Below, one piece after another: positions 22,621 to 33,051 of a DNA stretch of 64,000 nucleotides. Every line of letters begins with the position of its first letter. The first letter of the stretch is position 1. Position numbers and translations under genes: made by a program. Source of the DNA: Ectobius pallidus (lineage: Eukaryota; Arthropoda; Insecta; Blattodea; Ectobiidae); contig CAXKWD010000006.1 of NCBI GenBank assembly GCA_964059195.1, positions 13,570,530-13,634,529 of the forward strand. Reading direction: 5' to 3'. The notes under the pieces were generated by a model that saw only the letters and a program-made list of their open reading frames with translations, made no database searches and was not told where the DNA came from.

Positions 22621-22984
22621 TCTATATATATAAAAATGAATGTATGTGTGTCTGTGTGTCTGTGTGTGTGTCCTTTATGCATTACTACACCATTCATCCG
22701 ATCGCCATGAAACTTTGGGAAGTTGTTGAGTACATTCCCGGGAAGGTTTTCGGCATATTACATTTTTAGTTTTTGCTTTCGTTATTGAGTTATGAACGAA
22801 AAACGGGCAGAAAACGTGTATTTTAGCGTTTTCGAAGCATCAATTTTCAGTTACACATTTCAATGTCAAATCAATTACAGTAGGCTTTGGCTATTTTTGT
22901 CATAAAACCATTACGATCGCTTGAATGTTGTAGCTCACGCTGGTCGACTCATTTGTTTATCATGTCAAGGCACGCAGATATATG

Positions 22985-23120
22985 AAATTTTCAACCAACA
23001 CCGAAGAGGATTATTATTATTTATTAAGTGCCAGTATGGTACTTTATGAGATTGTGTGGTGGACGAAAAAATGTCTGTCCGTCTGTCTGTCTGTCGTTCT
23101 GTCTGTCTGTCCGTGTGTCT
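22985..23120 (+). repeat. ATT-run plus GTCT-rich repeat, copy 1
   Basis: TTATTATTATTTATTAAGTG, CCAGTATGGTACTTTATGAG and a run of GTCTGTCC words follow one another. The same order is found inverted at 52880-53010. The copy here lies inside the Helitron. Confidence 0.65.
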
Positions 23121-23850
23121 GTACGCACCATAACTCAACTTGGAAAACACATTTATAATGTCCATGGGAAGAACCCTATTGATATTGAACCAAATCGGTT
23201 CACCGGTACCGGAGTAATGCCCAATTTAGTGCCTATTTTAATAGATTATATTAGAAAGGCGCCATAGCTCAAATACGCTGTATCCGATTGCCACGAAACT
23301 TGGTATACCCATTTATGACGCCCATGAAAAGTGCCCTATTGAATTTGAACCTAATCTGTTGACCGGTACCGGAGTAAAACCCAATTTAGTGTATATTTTA
23401 AAGGCGCAATAATTCGAATACGCTTTTTCGGATTTTTATGAAACTTCGTACACGCATTTATAATATCCATGGAAAGACGTCTATTGATATTCGACCAAAT
23501 CGGTTGGCCAGTACCAGAATAATGCCCAATTTAGTGCATTTTATGTTAATATATAAGAAGTCGCGATAACTCAAATATGCTTTATTGGATTTTCTTGAAA
23601 CTGTGTATAGCCATTTATAATGTACATGGGAAGAAGTCTACTGATATTGGACCAAATCGGTAGACCGATACCGTAGTAAAACCCAATTTAGTGTCTATTT
23701 TAAAGACGCGGTATCTCAAATACACTTTACCGGATTTTTATGAAACTTGGTATACACATTTATAATGCCCATGGGAACTGTCTATTGATACTGGATAAAA
23801 TCGGTTGACCTATTTCGGAGTTATGCTCAATTTAGTGCCTATTTTATGGT
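23120..23850 (+). repeat. Tandem array, five units of 144-160 bp
   Basis: Each unit contains ATGAAACTTGGTATACAC-like, ATTTATAATGTCCATGGGAA-like, GACCAAATCGGTTGACCG-like and CCCAATTTAGTG-like words. The last word begins at 23220, 23380, 23525, 23682 and (as CTCAATTT) 23826. Units are diverged. The array lies inside the Helitron, and such minisatellites are common cargo of Helitrons. Confidence 0.8.
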
Positions 23851-24002
23851 AATATACGTATTCGAAAGAATTTATTTGAAAAAATGAAAATCAGTTATCT
23901 TGACAACATAACCTTTTGTTTTACTGTGATTTGTAAGGCTTTGGCAATTAAAATACAGTTAGCTATGACAACACTATTGCTTTAAATGCGCTTATCCCAT
24001 AA

Positions 24003-24195
24003 CTGACCCAGGTGGCTGAGATGGTAACGTCTTGGCGTCACATTCTGGAGTTCCATGGCTCAAATCCCGAAACCGGCCAATTTGACTTTTTTTTATATTC
24101 TGCATATCATAACTGCAATCATAACTGATTAAACAAAACATACTGGCACTTTGTTATATCAGTTTACCTGATTTTATTATTATTATTATTATAAG
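24003..24195 (+). repeat. tRNA-derived SINE, family 3, copy 1
   Basis: The head has a box A-like GGTGGCTGAGATGGTAACGT and a box B GGCTCAAATCCCG. It is followed by AATTTGACTTTTTT, a tail TGCATATCATAACTGCAATC..GGCACTTTGTTATATCAGTT, and an ATT microsatellite (24173-24192). The head is repeated at 52318-52440 (minus) and the tail at 50900-51035 (minus). Confidence 0.75.
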
Positions 24196-24204
24196 AGGGA
24201 TAAT

Positions 24205-24850
24205 CAATATAGGCCTAAATATGGTCAAACGTTGTTCGATTTGGACGAAACTCACAATACAGGGGTTTTCTGGGCCAAGTACCTCGAATCTGAGGTCGCT
24301 TTTACCACGCGACGCCTAAATGGGGTCCAACGTTGTTCGATTTGGACGAAACTCACTATACAGGGGTTTTCTGGGCCAAGTACCTCGAATCTGAGGTCGC
24401 TTTTACCAGGCGACGCTATCTAATCGTGGTATGTAATTCACGTGATTTAGGTGTTAATAAATATAATGATTTAACTATTATGCTCTTAATTTTTAATTTC
24501 TGAAATAATTATCGCGGGCGATCGCTTGATTTTGTAGGTCCATCCTTGACGATTCATTTGTTTAGAATATCAAGTCCCACGAACGTATGAAATTTTCAAC
24601 CTACATGGAAGAGGGATATTCAATATAGGCCTAAATATGGTCAAACATTGTTCGACTTGGACGAAACTCACTATGCAGGGGTTTTCTGGGCCAGGGAACT
24701 CGAATCTGAGGTCGCTTTTACCAGGCGACGCTATCTAATCGTGGTATGTAGTCCACGTGATTTTGGTGTTAATAAATATAATGATTTTACTATTATGCTC
24801 TTAATTTTTAATTTTTGAAATAATTATCGCGTGCGAAGCCGCGGGCACAC
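24205..24850 (+). repeat. Internal duplication in the Helitron
   Basis: GGTCAAACGTTGTTCGATTT, ACAGGGGTTTTCTGGGCC and GAATCTGAGGTCGCTTTTAC occur three times (from about 24224, 24318 and 24640). After the second and third comes AATAAATATAATGATTT..CTCTTAATTTTTAATTT. The block 24205-24520 is thus repeated at 24615-24840. Only the last copy has the terminal hairpin and CTAG. Confidence 0.8.
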
Positions 24851-24855
24851 GCTAG

Positions 24856-25290
24856 TAAATTAATAATTTCTCTTTAGGTATACTTGTGAACAAGGCTTTA
24901 ACGTCAAAGGATACTAACCTGTCATTAGGTTCTAATTCAAAGTGTTCCAATTTTTCAATGAGATCCAATGAATTCTTGACACTGTGGCTGTTAACTGGTC
25001 CTAACTCTTGAAATTTCTTATTTAACCATTTTGCCAATTGGTACGTGGGGGTATTGATATTATTGATTATGGGTCTCATTGAGTTACCTGGCTTATGTAT
25101 TTTTGGTAGGCCTTCGATTCTGCCTAGGTTAGGGTTGGGTGTTATCAAGTTCTATTTTTCTTTATTTGATATTACTTTGATGTTTTTTATGACTTTCTCT
25201 ACTGCCTTGATACTACTGTTAAGAGGGTTGGTTTCCAATTCTGTAAATTCTTCACCTGCAAGTAAGTTATTTCAAACTTGAATTTTCTCC
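24856..25290 (-). pseudogene. Penelope-like element, 5' coding part (RT fingers)
   Basis: The minus strand reads LLAGEEFTELETNPLNSSIK, then a TAG at 25152-25154, then NLGRIEGLPKIHKPG, MRPIINNINTPTYQLAKWLN and LVSFDVKALFTSIPKEKLL, the fingers and first palm motif of Penelope RT. DVKALFTSIP carries the first catalytic Asp. It stops at the Helitron boundary and continues at 22620. The N-terminus above 25290 is not recognisable. Confidence 0.88.
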
Positions 25291-25466
25291 TGTGCATGCA
25301 CAGCCTTCTGATAGTCTCTAATATGTGACCTTTCAAGGTAAAATGTTTCTGTGTATGGTCGACAACATAACGGTTTCAATCATATTATTACTTATTTAAC
25401 TATTCCACTATTCCATATGAAAACCTATTCTGGTATCATATTGTTATTCTTTTTTAATTTTAAGTA

Positions 25467-25860
25467 CGAGAGTCGTCCATAAAGTAAGTTTCCCTGAGGC
25501 TATTTACAGAAACACAATACAGTTTCATGGAAATGTTTAGTGCAACAGATACAGCAAGTGTTCAGCTATTTTTCAACATATTCGCTACTGGAATTGAGAC
25601 ATTTTTCATTCCGTGGGACCAACATTTTAATACCTGTGTCAGAGAAGTCTGCCACCTGGGATTTGAACAACTGTGTGACAACCATCTCCGCCTTTTTGTC
25701 GTTCTCTGGCATGTCTTGAGGTATAGGAAAAGATGGAAATCACTAGGAGCGCAGTCCAGACTGTAAGGTGGATGTTTAAACACCTCCCAGTCGAACTTCT
25801 GCAGGAGACTTGCTGGGAGGTGTTTAAAAAATCTTCCAATATAATTGAATACAGTAGCAA
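25467..25860 (-). pseudogene. Mariner 3' half with terminal repeat
   Basis: TA at 25465-25466 is followed by the terminal repeat CGAGAGTCGTCCATAAAGTA. The minus strand then encodes, in two frames, FKHPPYSLDCAPSDFHLFLY (with the last Asp of the D,D34D triad; the usual SPDLAPSD has drifted) and a broken C-terminus. The 5' half is missing. It is close in sequence to the halves at 19464-20131. Confidence 0.8.
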
Positions 25861-26226
25861 CAGTTTCATTGTAATGATTCTTAGTAATAAGTAATTTTAA
25901 CTTTTTTATTCATATTAATTAATTATTGCAGGTTCCAGAACTGCTTGATGAACAGGTTCATAGCCACACTTCCATTGAATCCATGACATGGTGACAGTCT
26001 TCACCTGTAAGTACTTTTTTGATTGTAATATATGATAACATTTTCTTCTAAGGTAGTCCCAGAATGTACATTCTGTTATGGTGTTCGGGAAAGAAGTTTT
26101 TGGAATGTTGAGTTCTGCATTTTGATAGTACAGTAAACTGTTTTTAAAAATATCATGGAGTGCATAATGAATATAAAATATGTTGAGAAAACTTGAAACC
26201 AGAAGATGGGCCAGATAATTCCCATG
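25861..26226. other. No recognisable feature
   Basis: This is AT-rich spacer. The 118-codon minus frame at 25915-26271 has no motif and runs into the next TIR. Confidence 0.4.
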
Positions 26227-27328
26227 GTTAAGGCCGGGTTTCCGAAACGTAAGATATCTACTAGATGGCATTATTCAATCCGTAAGCATTTCTGAAACAT
26301 TCGATGGCGGCTAATCGTTTGATAAAACGCCCGACAAACTATCGCACCACAAATCACTAGATATCTGGCGAAACGGTAGATAAACACGCAACATGGCGGA
26401 AATGTGAAACATTTATGTTGATGTATGTTTCGTTATTATGTTAGCATTTTATCTTACATTACAGTAGAACCCCCATTTAACGTTTTTCTGGGGGTACAAA
26501 ATTTTTTACCTTAAAAGGGGGTTTACACTAAATAGGGGTTTTGCTATTTTTAAGAAATCAAAGAAGAACTAATGTAAAAAACTTAATTTAATGGCATTAA
26601 AGGTGACAACCAAATACTTGCCATGTTCAGGATCCCCTTCCACTCACAGCTGTGCATTGCTATGACCACGTCCGCTTCCCCTAACTTCCCCTAGCCACCT
26701 GTCTGCCAGCAACCTTTCATCTAGCAAGCTGTTGAAGGCCGGCCGGCTGCTGCTCAACGCCAGTAATGCAGCTCACTGTTGTGCTGCATGTTATACTGCA
26801 CTACTGTCATTGTATTCAATGCAATTGAAATACAATCACCAGAGCCTCTTTAGCGTTACTCAGGACCCGCCACGTGACGGTAGAGGTTGATTTGGGAAGG
26901 AGAGGTTATATTAGTCACGTCACTTCCCCATTAGGTCCCTGTTGGCTCTGAAAAGAGCCGTTTTAGGGTGGCCTAGGCCCAACAGGCAATCTTGGAATTA
27001 TGTTTTTTCCCCGTAGCTTAAAAAGAATATCTAATAGCAAACATAACTTTCTATTTTCTGAAAAAAATCTAGAAGAGTTGTCTGCTTTTTTGGATGCCGC
27101 TATTGGACATTCAAGATGTCCCTCTCTACTTCATTTATGCGTTGAACAGTAGCTGCATCCACCTCGAAAGACAGAAGATAGTTCCTCACCACTTCAAAAC
27201 TTGCCACAGCATCTCCAAACGTTGGGGTTTGCTTTGAAGTTTCATTAGCATCATCTTCCTCTTCCTCCTCCTCCTCATCTCCCTGCACCTTGCTGGAACA
27301 GATTTCCTCCACATCCTGAACTTCAGTA

Positions 27329-28054
27329 CAGTCAACTCCCGATTATCTGGGATAATGGGTGGTAGCCACCTCACGGATAAACGAAGACACGGTTAAAACA
27401 AAATTATACCTAAACATACTGTAATTGAAAAATTATTTAAAACTTACATAGGCCTATGTGGAAACGTCTTGCAGTGCTAGAATCATTCAGCATCAGAGGT
27501 CACAAACTGTTTCAGCACAACAATAAAACACTACTGTATTAACAGTTTGGTTTGGCACTTTCAAGGAATTTTTACACTTTGCTGAAATAGTCTAACACCT
27601 TTTTTTTTACCGCATTTTCCTTCTTGCGAATATCGGAACAGAGCCTAAGAACATTTCTTTTACGCTTCACTTCCGACATTTTCACTAGGTTAACTTAACT
27701 CTCACTGTGTAACGACAAATATCTGCAAAAGACTAAAGACTAGACACGTGAGGTAAACCAAAAACAAATGTTATGCATTAACGCCCACATTTCCAGGAAC
27801 TTCTTCCGATAGCACCCTCTTCTAAGGGTCACAGCATGTGGACCCTCATTAGTGAGAAAGACTGGGAGGAACTCAAGTTCGACAAATGCAGCGCGATCAG
27901 CAGGCGCCATAAGATCAGTTCACAAGGGTATAAGAGATCGCGAGAAAAATAAATTACGTACAGTAAGTAAAAAATAAAATATTTTTTTAAAGGAATAGCC
28001 AACAGTTAATCTGCAAACCGGTTGATCCGCACCCGGATAATCGGGAGTTGACTG
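27329..28054 (-). mobile_element. Second pogo-type element nested in the Tigger gene
   Basis: Ends CAGTCAACTCCCGATTATCT and inverted CAGTCAACTCCCGATTATCC are flanked by TA at 27327-27328 and 28055-28056. Removing the element with one TA makes the Tigger codons read VTTEVQDVEE in frame. The element is 726 bp and keeps only the beginning of its own transposase (27572-27679). Confidence 0.95.
27572..27679 (-). pseudogene. N-terminal remnant of a pogo-type transposase
   Basis: Thirty-five codons from the ATG at 27677-27679 read MSEVKRKRNVLRLCSDIRKK and so on to VLDYFSKV, then TAA at 27572-27574. The lysine and arginine-rich opening resembles the start of the CENP-B-like HTH of pogo transposases. 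Everything after it is deleted, so this is an internal-deletion derivative. Confidence 0.6.
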
Positions 28055-29729
28055 TAGTGACAACATTGTCATCACAAGTCACATACTGTTCGAAGTCAAC
28101 TGGATCATCCTCACAGATCAATTGCCAGTCCTCTTCATCAGCATTTTCCTGCACGTCTACTTCATCTGCTCTTCTGTCTCCAAAGGCAGCCTTATTGAAG
28201 CAGTTCACAATTGTATCTGTCGATACAGAATTCCAAGCTGCTGTCAGCATGTGCATAGCTTGCAATATGTTCAGCTTCAGCTTGTCTCCCCTGTCTATGT
28301 ATGCTACAGCTTTCCTGACTAGTGTTTTACGATACTTGGCCTTGAAACTGTGAATAATTCCCAAGTCCAGGGGCTGTAACTTGCTGGTGCAGTTAGGAGG
28401 AAAGAAGTGTACTTTCACATTTCTCAGATGTGACTGGTCTAATGGATGAGCAGGGCACATATCCATGAACAGAATTACTTTTCTGTTCGTTGCACCCATT
28501 TGTGCATCAAAACACTGTAAAAACTTGGTGAAGAGTACTGTGGTTAATCCATGTGTTCTTGTTGTAAAACTTGCATGGCAGCGTTACGACCCTTTTGAAG
28601 CACCTTGGTTTGGCATACTTGCCAATGACAACTGGCTGCAATTTATGGGTGCCATCAGAGTTTGCACAAAGGACCACTGTGATGCGTTCTTTACTTAGTT
28701 TGCCACCATGACATGCTTCACCTTTTAGGCTTAGAGTTCTAGCAGGCATTAGGTGGTAAAAGAGTCCAGTTTCATCAACATTATAAATATCTCGCGGGTC
28801 ATAGCCTTCCAGTAGGGATGGTAGAGTGTTTGTATTCCAGTGCTGCACAGTGTCATCATTAACACCAGCACTCTCTCCACACACTGCCCTGCAAGTAACG
28901 CCATGCCTCTTCTTAAATCGATCCAGCCATCCATTCGAAGCTTTGAAGTCTTCTATGCCAAATTTTGCCGCAACAAGGGATGCTTTTTCTTTGATGTACG
29001 ATCCATCTATTGGGAGTCCTTGTGCACGTGCACCATTCCAACTCTTCATGCGGTGAGTGCTTAATGTTTTTCTTCTTCTTAGATGTTGAGCCACACTTTC
29101 CTTCCTCGTCTAAAATGCTGGTCTTGTTTTTCAAAATTCCTGCCAAGGTTGATGTAGCCATGCCTAACCGCCTCGCCATTTCGGACACTTTAACCGTTGG
29201 ATTTTTTTCAACTTCGCGTATGATACGCACTTTGTCACTGAGAGACAGTGTTTTCCTCTTTGTAGCCATCACTCAAGCTTAAAAATTAACAGTGATGTAT
29301 AAAATAAGCTTCGTAAACCACGATAAGATGTACGCTTGCTTACACGATACACGCGGGAAGCACAAAAGCAAACGGGCCACGTGTTCTGTGCGGGCCACGA
29401 GAGTAAGCTACCAAGGTCACGCACCACGCGGTCAGCCTGACGCTACAGAAATCGGCAAATAGCACAAAGGTGAGAGGGAGGCTTTCCCTTGTTGCCAGAT
29501 CTCTGTAAAGCGTGATATATCAAAGATTACATTTTAGCATTTTTCTGACATTTCCGAGGGAAAAAAAACTTGATAGCCAAAAATTGTTTACATTAAAAGC
29601 AGGTTTTGCAGTACAAGGAATAACGTTAAATTGAATTTCTTATTCATTCATTTATATGTGGTAATGTTTGGGGTTTTCAAAATTTAACGTTAAATCGAGG
29701 TTGCGTTAAATCGGGGTTTTACTGTATGT

Positions 29730-30830
29730 TACTAGCTTGTTATGGTATTAAACTGAAAAGTAGTAATGAAGCTGGCATTGGTTATTAATTTGTGTGTGAA
29801 ATAATTCATAATACTGTACTAGAAAAATTGTGTATTATCGGTTAGATGAACTTGTTATAGCCTAGGCTATTAATGTATCCATCGTTTATTTGTATTAATT
29901 TCATTTTCTGTTGTAAGTTAATACTTTTAGGAAAACATCGCGAATATTAATTCACATCATATTTTCTTGCTAGTCATCTTCAATGCCAGATCGTATAAGG
30001 CCTAGGTCTATACAGAAGAAAATATTCCGTGAAAGAAATACAGCAATCCTTTCAAGAAGTAGCCTACGATGATATTCAGATTCGGAAAAAATGTAGCTTA
30101 AGTATATTAATTTTATTTTCTGATGCAACATTTTATGAAGAAAATATTGCCTTTTTACAGCACGAATATTAATACATAATCATCATCTTTCTCGTCATCT
30201 TCATCCTGAGGCAATAATTAGGCCTAGAGTTGTGTAAAGCAAAAGTATTCCCTGAAAGAATTAGATCTTTGACGATATTGAGTTTCGGAAAGAATCAGGC
30301 TGTCAAAGCAATGACCTATGGATAGATAGGCCATCATATTAAATAAGGAACAACTGCAAGCATGCCTTTTTCAGCGTTAAATAGCCCATCATTAGAAATG
30401 AGAACAAATCGCAGCATTCCTTTCTCAGTGGTAAATCAGCTATAACTTAATTAATGTGTTACGTTTTATGCATTACGTTGTCATTGTAATGGGTGACATT
30501 TTCGCTAATGCACAAGTCTAGAAGTCGAAATTGCCGAAGTTTCTCTCATATTTTACATTCGTTTTACCAGAGAAACAGCTGACAAGAAAAAAGCAGACAG
30601 AAAATTCAGCCATTTTGAATACATAGCAAGAAGCGCTCCGATTGGTTGCTACTCAATCACGGCCAATTTGATATTACAGTAAGCACCGTGTCTCCATCTA
30701 TTGACAAAGTGCTCAACTCATTTATCTGGCATTAGCTATTTACTGAGCAAATTCGCTTTCGGAAATGGGAAGCTGTTTATCGAGTCTATAAATGTATAGA
30801 ACCATTACCTGTCTAGAAGATATCTGGAGC
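29730..30830. other. Body of the old TIR element, no gene recognised
   Basis: This is AT-rich. ATTTTCTTGC..CATCTTC..GCC words near 29965 and 30150 are loosely repeated, and no open frame has a recognisable motif. Confidence 0.4.
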
Positions 30831-30895
30831 TTTTATGCAACCGGGCCTACTTCAGCATGGTGCCAGAACTTGAGTTTGAATATTTATTTTGGGGA

Positions 30896-30922
30896 CAGTT
30901 TCCCACTTTGCTGGATTGGTAA

Positions 30923-30954
<32 letters not shown>

Positions 30955-31871
30955 GAAAAACGACCAAATTTCATGTAATATTATTCTCCAGAAGTTGTAG
31001 AATCCATATATAGGCACCTTTTGTTTCTAAGAACATTTTAAATATAGGTAAAATAGGTAAGAATTTCACAGAAAACTAACCTAAAATGGCACGTGGAAAC
31101 GAAGTGTACATACCAGAATCGGCTGCTAGAGACAGTGCAGGTACATGCAGGGAAGAAGCTGATGGCTCACATGGTGCTGAAATCAAGGCTGCCAACATGA
31201 TGGTGGTCAGTCACTGTCTCTATCACTGTCTGTAACACCACTGGGGTATAAGATCTTGATGTCCTCCACAAGACGCAGATTAAAACTCAGTTATTTTTTA
31301 TCCCCATTAAACTAAATTAAATTAAACTAAACCTAAAATAACCATTCTTGTTTCTAACAAAGCCAAACCTAACATTTCTTTTTCTTAGGGGCTCTGCCCC
31401 CAACCCCCTTTAAACCTCAGCTAACATGCTTAACCTAACCTAACGTTTTTTATTTCTTGGGGGCTTTGTCCCCAAACCCCCTTTAAAACCTGAGCTAACA
31501 TGCTTAACCTAACCTAAACTAACGTTAACCCCTTTAAACGTGAACTAACATACCTAACCTATCTAAACCTGAGCTAACATGCCTAACCTAACCTAACCAA
31601 ACTTTTTTATTTCTGCCCCCAAACCCCCTTTAGACCTGACCTAACATAGGCTAACATTTTGACTTCTTGGGGGCTTCTTCAGTATAGGATAATTAGAAAA
31701 CCCAGGAATCCAGTCTGCACAGGAATTCAAAAGCGAGCATTTAAAATTGTTGACAGTACCATACAGAATGAACCAATGACAAGGCAGCCAATGGGAGTAT
31801 AGGTCTGCAAGCCAGAGCCTGCATAACAACGCCGAACATCTCATGTGGAAATCCAGCAAAGTGGGAAACTG
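30896..31871. mobile_element. Candidate TIR element with CCTAA-rich satellite
   Basis: CAGTTTCCCACTTTGCTGGA at 30896-30915 is found inverted at 31852-31871 (TCCAGCAAAGTGGGAAACTG). No target duplication is visible. Inside are a poly(T) run (30921-30949) and the repeat block at 31385-31670. The class is unknown. Confidence 0.5.
31385..31670 (+). repeat. Imperfect tandem repeat with telomere-like CCTAA pairs
   Basis: Three to four units of about 70-100 bp repeat a short GC hairpin (GGGGGCTTTGTCCCC), CCCCCTTTAAA, CTGAGCTAACATGC and TTAACCTAACCTAA. The last contains CCTAACCTAA, two units of the insect telomere repeat TTAGG on the other strand. Runs never exceed two or three units, so this is an interspersed satellite, not telomeric DNA. 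Confidence 0.65.
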
Positions 31872-32703
31872 AACCTTTTATTTCCATTTCCGTTCATTGT
31901 TGAAGGCAGTTGCAAACTAACCGTGAATGTAGTTACCTGAACAGTTGTCATCCAGTATTTAAACTATTTTAAAAATGAAGGCAAATATATGCCGGGCAAA
32001 CAATGTTCTCATCCAATATGCCAATGGATCACTCACATTTTCATTTTGTTCTTTAAGTTTGAAATTTTCTGCGTTGAAAGTTTGTCCAGTTTTATGTCAA
32101 CTGAGTTAAGTGTTTTTAGCTTACTTGTTGTTGCAGAATTGTAAATTATAGCACCATAGTCTAGTTTAGATCTAATAATGGTTCTATAAGTGTTCAACAA
32201 TACTTGAAAGTCTGCTCCTCAGTTCTTGGCTGCCAATATTTTAAGTATATTGAGTCTTTTAAGACAGACGTCTTTCAGATATTTATTATGAGAATACCAA
32301 TTTAGTCTGTAATAAAAAAAACTGCAAGAATTCCGATAGAGTTAACTGCTTTGATTTCATGATTGTATAATTACAATTTTGGTAATATGTCTGTATGTCT
32401 GTTTCTGTTTCGATTTGGTTCTTGAGAATTTAAAACCTGTACACTTGTCCATTTTTCCATGTTATGAATTGTTTCTTGCAGTAATTTCTGAGTTGTACTG
32501 GGGTTCTTGCCTGCACAAAAAAATTGTTGTGTCATCTGCAAAAAGACATGCCTTTACTGGTGGTCTAATGTTACTGATTATACTATTTATTGCCACTAAA
32601 AATAATGTTACACGTATTACTGATCCCTGTGGAATTCCGTTATATTTAGTAACCTCTTTTAGATCTGTCATGATGGTCCTGATTTCCACCGTTTAATATA
32701 GTC

Positions 32704-33051
32704 AAGAATAAAATTAAATTGTTTTCAGTGGATCACGTGTATTTGTCCTTTCTGCAATCTTCACACATTCCACTTCCACCAATGGATGTTATTGAAGAAT
32801 CCCCGTATGAGATCCCTGGGGAATGGATTGACAAGCATTACCGGAATACTACTTTTTTATTTAATTCTATGTGTGCGCATTCCACTAAACACGGAAACGG
32901 ATGTTAGACACGGACAATTGAGAATATACTCTTCTTGGTATAATATAAACAGTCACCTGAGGAAGGTCTGAAGGATAAGACCAAAACGTCGTGAAGATTG
33001 TAGAAAGGACAATTACACGTGATCCACTGAAAACAATTTAATTTTATTCTT
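32704..33051. mobile_element. Foldback repeat inside the Jockey RT
   Basis: A 61-base arm (32704-32764) is repeated inverted at 32991-33051 with very few differences. The shared words include CAGTGGATCACGTGTA and GTCCTTTCTGCAATCTTCAC. The 226-base centre ends CCTGAGGAAGGTCTGAAGGA..GACCAAAACGTCG. That pattern resembles the ends of Penelope-like elements, which often insert with partly inverted terminal repeats. No target duplication was seen. Confidence 0.65.

Larger units (their letters stand above)
22621..24855 (+). mobile_element. Non-autonomous Helitron inserted in the Penelope-like element
   Basis: The element begins TCTATATATATAAAAATGAA after a host A (22620). It ends with a GC-rich imperfect hairpin (GCGTGC..GCACACGC) and CTAG at 24852-24855 before a host T (24856). 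That is the Helitron pattern: TC start, 3' hairpin, CTRR end, insertion between A and T, no target duplication. It contains no Rep/helicase gene. It carries a five-unit tandem array (23120-23850), a tRNA-headed SINE (24003-24195) and an internal duplication of its own 3' part (24205-24520 against 24615-24850). Confidence 0.85.
27100..29272 (-). pseudogene. Tigger transposase (CENP-B-like HTH plus DDE), frameshifted
   Basis: The start is the ATG pair at 29267-29272. Residues 4-55 (KRKTLSLSDKVRIIREVEKN and on) form the N-terminal HTH. One frameshift lies in the lysine run near 29070-29090. The second HTH (MKSWNGARAQGLPI) and NVDETGLFY (first catalytic Asp) follow. A second shift near 28547 precedes LQCFDAQMGATNRKVILF, MDMCPAH (second Asp) and PPNCTSKLQPLDLGII (third Asp). 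The frame then enters the nested element at 28054 after CDDNVVT. It resumes at 27326 with VQDVEEICSSKVQ and an acidic tail, ending at 27100-27102. All three DDE residues are present, so the losses are two frameshifts and the insertion. Confidence 0.92.
26462..29724 (-). mobile_element. Tigger/pogo transposon with transposase remnants
   Basis: Terminal repeats CAGTAGAACCCCCATTTAAC and GTTAAATCGGGGTTTTACTG are flanked by TA at 26460-26461 and 29725-29726. The minus strand carries a transposase gene (29272 to 27100) interrupted by a second pogo-type element (27329-28054). Without the insert the length is about 2.5 kb, normal for Tigger. Confidence 0.93.
26227..30850. mobile_element. Old Harbinger-like TIR element hosting Tigger
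   Basis: The left end GGCCGGGTTTCCGAAA..AGATATCTACTAGA and the inverted right end GGCCCGGTTGCATAAA..AGATATCTTCTAGA agree at roughly 70 percent of positions over 45 bases. The neighbouring triplets are TAA and TAC, close to the 3-bp TWA target of PIF/Harbinger. Without the Tigger insertion the element is about 1.36 kb. I saw no transposase in its own sequence, and the class is tentative. Confidence 0.45.

Noticed and set aside
25915..26271. 118-codon minus frame
   Set aside because: It has no motif, crosses the Harbinger-like terminal repeat, and its composition is that of the AT-rich background.
28048..29282. Plus-strand frames over the Tigger gene
   Set aside because: These are shadows of the minus-strand transposase, whose motifs are clear.
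31385..31670. Telomere or telomeric retroposon site
   Set aside because: CCTAA runs are only two or three units long and are embedded in a longer satellite unit.
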